Shown here: piece after piece, positions 22,090 to 25,350 of the stretch
How positions within the stretch are numbered: position 1 is the stretch's first letter
How the letters are laid out: each line of letters opens with the position of its first letter
Source of the DNA: UMGS1840 sp045661305
GTDB lineage: Bacteria > Bacillota > Clostridia > UMGS1840
NCBI GenBank assembly: GCA_045661305.1
Contig: JAZRFJ010000027.1
Location: 1 to 25,350, forward strand
Direction: 5' to 3'
Length of the DNA stretch: 25,350 nucleotides
Made by a program: the position numbers and the translations under genes
The notes under the pieces: model-generated
What the model was told of the DNA's origin: nothing
Database searches by the model: none
The model's input: the letters and a program-made list of their open reading frames with translations, nothing else

Positions 22090-24543
22090 ATGCGTGCGAA
22101 GGTTTGTGTGTCTAACATAAGCTTTCTTGCGGACAAAGAGTTTTCTTATGAAGTTCCGAAAGAATATGAAAATGAGCTTAGTGTAGGCACAAAAGTAATA
22201 ATTCCATTTGGAAAAGGTAACATTAAGAGAGAAGGTATAGTTACTCATATTTTAAATGATGAGTGTACTATGCCTTTAAAGCGTATAATTGAAATTGCAA
22301 ATACTGAATCTTTTGTTACTTATGATAATATCGAGCTTGCACGCTATATAAGTAAAAAATATTACGCACCGCTTTACGATTGCATTAATCTTATGATTAT
22401 GCCGGGAAGCTCAATTAAGTTTAAAAAGACGGTATCATTTTGTAAAAATGCGGTATTAACAGATGAAGATTTAAAAAATCCTGTTTTAAAATATATATAT
22501 GAAAATAAGAATACAGATTTTTCTAATCTTGAAAAGCTTTTTAAAAGGTCAGCACTTAAAAAAGATATAGATTTTTTACTCGAAAAAAATTTGATAGAAA
22601 TTACTGAAAAAAATGATTGTCATGAAATTCCCAAGATTTCTGTGTGTAAGCTTATAGCAGACAGAAACGAGCTTGATAAATTCTATAATTTGTATGGCAA
22701 AAAAGCTAAAGCACAGGTAAGACTTCTTGAGATAATGGAGGAATACGGAGAAATTCCCGTAACAGATTTAATTGCTTTTTCAGGCTCGACTCGTCCAAGC
22801 ATCAATGCCTTAAAAGAAAAAGGTCTTATTGATATTGAGCTTCGTGAAGTAAAAAAAGAAATATTTGAAGATGAGAAAAAAATTAGTTATAAAAAGCCTG
22901 TTCTTAATGATGAACAAAAAAATGCCGTAGAAACAATTCTTAACCTTAGGCGTGACGGAGAATATCACGAGGTTTTAATAAAAGGCGTTACAGGAAGCGG
23001 AAAAACAGAGGTTTATTTGGAGCTTTGCGAGCATATTATAAATGAGAAAAAAACAGCGATTATTCTTGTTCCTGAAATTGCTCTTACTCCGCAGATAAGA
23101 CAAAGGTTTTTTAACCGTTTCGGCTCAATGGTCGCGGTACTCCATTCAGCACTTAGCATAAGTGAGCGAAAAGAAGAATGGCGAAAAATTAAAAACGGAG
23201 AAGTTAAAATTGCCGTAGGAGCAAGAAGTGCAGTTTTCGCACCTTTTGCACCGTTTTCTGACCTTTCCATGATTATTGTGGACGAGGAACATGAAACAAC
23301 ATATAAATCGGAAAATTCACCAAGATATGATGCAAAAGATGTAGCCTCTTATCTTATGAAGAAGAATAAAGGTACATTAATTCTTTCATCAGCCACTCCG
23401 TCTGTCGTTAATTATTACAGAGCATTAAATAACGAGTCAACACTCATATTGTTAAACAAAAGATATAACGAAAATCCGCTTCCGTATGTAAGTGTTGTGG
23501 ATATGAAAGAGGAATTAAAAAGTGGAAATCACGGAGTTTTGTCGGAGGAGCTTGTTGGAAAGCTCGAAGAAGTAAGAGATGAAAATAAAAAGGCGATACT
23601 TCTTCTTAACAGGCGTGGATATTCCACATTTGTAAGCTGTCGTGACTGCGGTTATGTAGTAAAATGCAAAAAATGCGATGTTGCACTTACTTACCATAAT
23701 ACAGAGAGCAGTTTAAAATGTCATTATTGCGGTGCAGTTTTACCTGTACCAACAGTTTGCCCTGAATGTAGGAGGGCATCAATCAAATATTTCGGGACAG
23801 GTACACAAAGGCTTGAAGAAGAGCTTTACCGAATATTTCCTGAAAGTAAAATCATAAGAATGGATAACGATACAACAAACACTAAAATGTCACACGAAAG
23901 ATTATTAAAGCGTTTTAAGAATGAAAGTCCTGCTATTTTGATAGGCACACAGATGATTGCAAAAGGACTTGACTTTAAAGATGTGTCTTTGGTTGGTGTT
24001 GTTGCTGCTGACAGTACGCTTTTTGTAGGCGGTTATTATGGAAATGAAAAAACATTTTCTCTTATAACGCAGGTTTGCGGAAGAGCAGGCAGAGGAGATA
24101 CAAGAGGTTATGCAGTTGTACAGACTTATCAGCCTGAGCATTATGCAATTCTTGCTTCAAAAACCCAGGATTATGAAAAGTTTTACGAAAACGAAATTAC
24201 ATTCAGACAAAAGGTGAAATATCCGCCTTTTTGCGATTTAATAAATATTGTTTTTACAGGTAACAATGAAGATAAAATTTTTGGGTTTGCTGACAGTATC
24301 AAAAAGCTTATGACCCTAAGCGTTGATAAATATAATGAGAGAAAACATTATATCGCTATGTACGGTCCTTCGCCTTGTACAGTTGCAAAAATAAGAGATA
24401 AATACAGATTTCATATTTTAATAAAATGTACGAAATCCGAAAATATAAGGAACTCGCTTTTTGAAGCGTTGGGAGAATTAATGAAAAAGGCACCATCGGA
24501 TATAACTTTAAGCGTTGATGTTAACCCTGTTAACTTCATATAA
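22090..24543 (+). CDS. priA: Primosomal replication protein PriA
   Basis: An 817-residue superfamily 2 helicase that restarts stalled replication forks. The N-terminal DNA-binding domain (FSYEVP, FGKGNIKREGIV) precedes the helicase with Walker A GVTGSGKTEVYLE, VPEIALTPQ, IIVDEEHE, LSSATPS and the late motifs GTQMIAKGLDFKDVSLVGVV and QVCGRAGRG. The zinc-binding insert holds eight cysteines in CRDCG, CKKC, CHYCG and CPEC. Length is typical for Gram-positive PriA. The start at 22090 is eight bases after rpoZ with no clear ribosome binding site, so it may depend on translational coupling. Confidence 0.97.
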   Translation: MRAKVCVSNISFLADKEFSYEVPKEYENELSVGTKVIIPFGKGNIKREGIVTHILNDECTMPLKRIIEIANTESFVTYDNIELARYISKKYYAPLYDCINLMIMPGSSIKFKKTVSFCKNAVLTDEDLKNPVLKYIYENKNTDFSNLEKLFKRSALKKDIDFLLEKNLIEITEKNDCHEIPKISVCKLIADRNELDKFYNLYGKKAKAQVRLLEIMEEYGEIPVTDLIAFSGSTRPSINALKEKGLIDIELREVKKEIFEDEKKISYKKPVLNDEQKNAVETILNLRRDGEYHEVLIKGVTGSGKTEVYLELCEHIINEKKTAIILVPEIALTPQIRQRFFNRFGSMVAVLHSALSISERKEEWRKIKNGEVKIAVGARSAVFAPFAPFSDLSMIIVDEEHETTYKSENSPRYDAKDVASYLMKKNKGTLILSSATPSVVNYYRALNNESTLILLNKRYNENPLPYVSVVDMKEELKSGNHGVLSEELVGKLEEVRDENKKAILLLNRRGYSTFVSCRDCGYVVKCKKCDVALTYHNTESSLKCHYCGAVLPVPTVCPECRRASIKYFGTGTQRLEEELYRIFPESKIIRMDNDTTNTKMSHERLLKRFKNESPAILIGTQMIAKGLDFKDVSLVGVVAADSTLFVGGYYGNEKTFSLITQVCGRAGRGDTRGYAVVQTYQPEHYAILASKTQDYEKFYENEITFRQKVKYPPFCDLINIVFTGNNEDKIFGFADSIKKLMTLSVDKYNERKHYIAMYGPSPCTVAKIRDKYRFHILIKCTKSENIRNSLFEALGELMKKAPSDITLSVDVNPVNFI

Positions 24544-24569
24544 TAGAAAGAAAAAAGGAGAAGATGAAA

Positions 24570-25058
24570 ATGGCAATAAGAAATATTATTCCTGATACAG
24601 ATGAAATTATGCACAAGGTTTGTAAGCCTATTGATAAAATTACAGACAGAATTAAAATACTTATCGAGGATATGTGTGATACTTTGGAAAAATCAGGCGG
24701 TATCGGTCTTGCAGGTCCGCAGGTTGGTGTTTTAAGAAGAATTTTTGTTTTAAACACACTTGAAGAGGGAAAAGAAGGTAAAGAAAACTACCTCGTATTT
24801 ATTAACCCCGAAATAATTGCTAAAATGGGCGAACAGGAGGGCGTTGAGGGCTGTCTTAGCATCGTAGGTCACGAATATTTTGTAAAAAGACCGCAAAAGG
24901 TTGCAGTAAAAGCACTTGATAAAGACGGAAACGAATTTATCTGGGAGGCAGAAGACCTTATGGCAAGAGCAGTATGTCACGAAAGTGACCACTTAGACGG
25001 AAAAACTATCAAAGATACTTGCGAGTATGAAATTTTCCCAGAAGAAGTTGAAGAGTAA
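24570..25058 (+). CDS. def: Peptide deformylase
   Basis: Removes the formyl group from the N-terminal methionine of new proteins. The 162-residue protein has motif 1 GIGLAGPQVG (usual consensus G-G-AAPQ-G, here with Gly replacing the second Ala), motif 2 EGCLS with the metal-binding Cys, and motif 3 HESDHLDG with the two metal-binding His and catalytic Glu. GGAG at 24557-24560 is nine bases before ATG 24570 and only three before ATG 24564, so 24570 is preferred. It is followed 25 bases later by fmt, its functional partner. Confidence 0.96.
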   Translation: MAIRNIIPDTDEIMHKVCKPIDKITDRIKILIEDMCDTLEKSGGIGLAGPQVGVLRRIFVLNTLEEGKEGKENYLVFINPEIIAKMGEQEGVEGCLSIVGHEYFVKRPQKVAVKALDKDGNEFIWEAEDLMARAVCHESDHLDGKTIKDTCEYEIFPEEVEE

Positions 25059-25083
25059 GTAGTAAATAAAGAGGACAGATAAA

Positions 25084-25350
25084 ATGAAAATAATGTTTAT
25101 GGGAACACCCGATTTTGCATCTTATATTTTAGAAAAGCTAATAAATGACGGCTATAATGTTGCAAGTGTTGTTACAAAGGTTGATGCAAAAAAAGACAGA
25201 GGACAGAAAATAAAATTTAGTGCAGTAAAGGAAACTGCGATAAAATATAATATCCCTGTATATCAGCCTGAAAATTTAAAGGAAGAAAATTTTGGTGAGA
25301 TTTTAAGAAACGAAAATCCCGATATGATAGTGGTTGTTGCATACGGAAAA
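25084..25350 (+). CDS. fmt: Methionyl-tRNA formyltransferase, N-terminal part (runs off window)
   Basis: The first 89 codons only. The start MKIMFMGTPDFASYILEKL is diagnostic of Fmt (FMGTPDF), followed by VVTKVDAKKDRGQKI with the K-x-D-x-x-x-G-R-like loop, and NPDMIVVVAYGK at the edge. Fmt formylates initiator methionyl-tRNA, the reaction that Def later reverses on proteins. GAGGA lies about 10 bases before ATG 25084. It belongs to the remA operon. Confidence 0.95.
   Translation, partial: MKIMFMGTPDFASYILEKLINDGYNVASVVTKVDAKKDRGQKIKFSAVKETAIKYNIPVYQPENLKEENFGEILRNENPDMIVVVAYGK

Overview
The window is AT-rich chromosomal DNA from an endospore-forming Bacillota, most likely an anaerobic, gut-type Clostridia. 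The evidence is the cotJ and spoVA sporulation genes, AGGAGG-type ribosome binding sites, very A/T-biased codons and typical clostridial gene neighbourhoods (greA-lysS, PHP-murB-rapZ, remA-gmk-rpoZ-priA-def-fmt). No rRNA, tRNA, CRISPR array or riboswitch was recognised.

Left end (1-2474): the edge of an IS3-type insertion sequence (minus strand), a 55-residue unknown protein and a large serine recombinase form the end of an integrated element. The element ends inside cotJC. On the minus strand cotJA and cotJB are intact, but cotJC keeps only about its first 31 codons before the reading frame runs into element DNA, about 30 bases from the recombinase stop codon. A 5-bp inverted repeat is centred on the break, as expected of a serine-integrase attachment site. 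This layout (recombinase at the edge of an element that splits a mother-cell sporulation gene) matches known sporulation-excised elements such as skin in sigK. It is the most interesting observation in the window. The rest of cotJC should lie beyond the left edge.

Centre-left (2500-8090): an unknown membrane-anchored protein, greA and lysS from a consensus promoter, a terminator, then spoVAC-spoVAD-spoVAE (dipicolinic acid transport into the spore) closed by a perfect terminator. The gap 7865-8087 holds a direct repeat with 21-bp period, an extended -10 promoter, a very long hairpin and a solitary IS3-like end.

Centre (8088-14402, minus strand): one tightly packed operon recX-rimO-PHP phosphoesterase-ROK glucokinase-murB-rapZ-EamA transporter, with a good promoter upstream of recX.

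Right half (14506-25350, plus strand): ispD-ispF (isoprenoid precursors); then, from a strong promoter, a tyrosine-phosphorylation module for exopolysaccharide (Wzz-like modulator, BY-kinase, PHP-type phosphatase), followed without a clear break by PqqD-like protein, a SipW-type S26 peptidase and an ABC exporter. This last trio resembles the processing and export half of a peptide-modification system, but no precursor or modifying enzyme is visible. A perfect TTGACA-17-TATAAT promoter inside the end of the ABC gene then starts the housekeeping operon remA-gmk-rpoZ-priA-def-fmt, which runs off the window.
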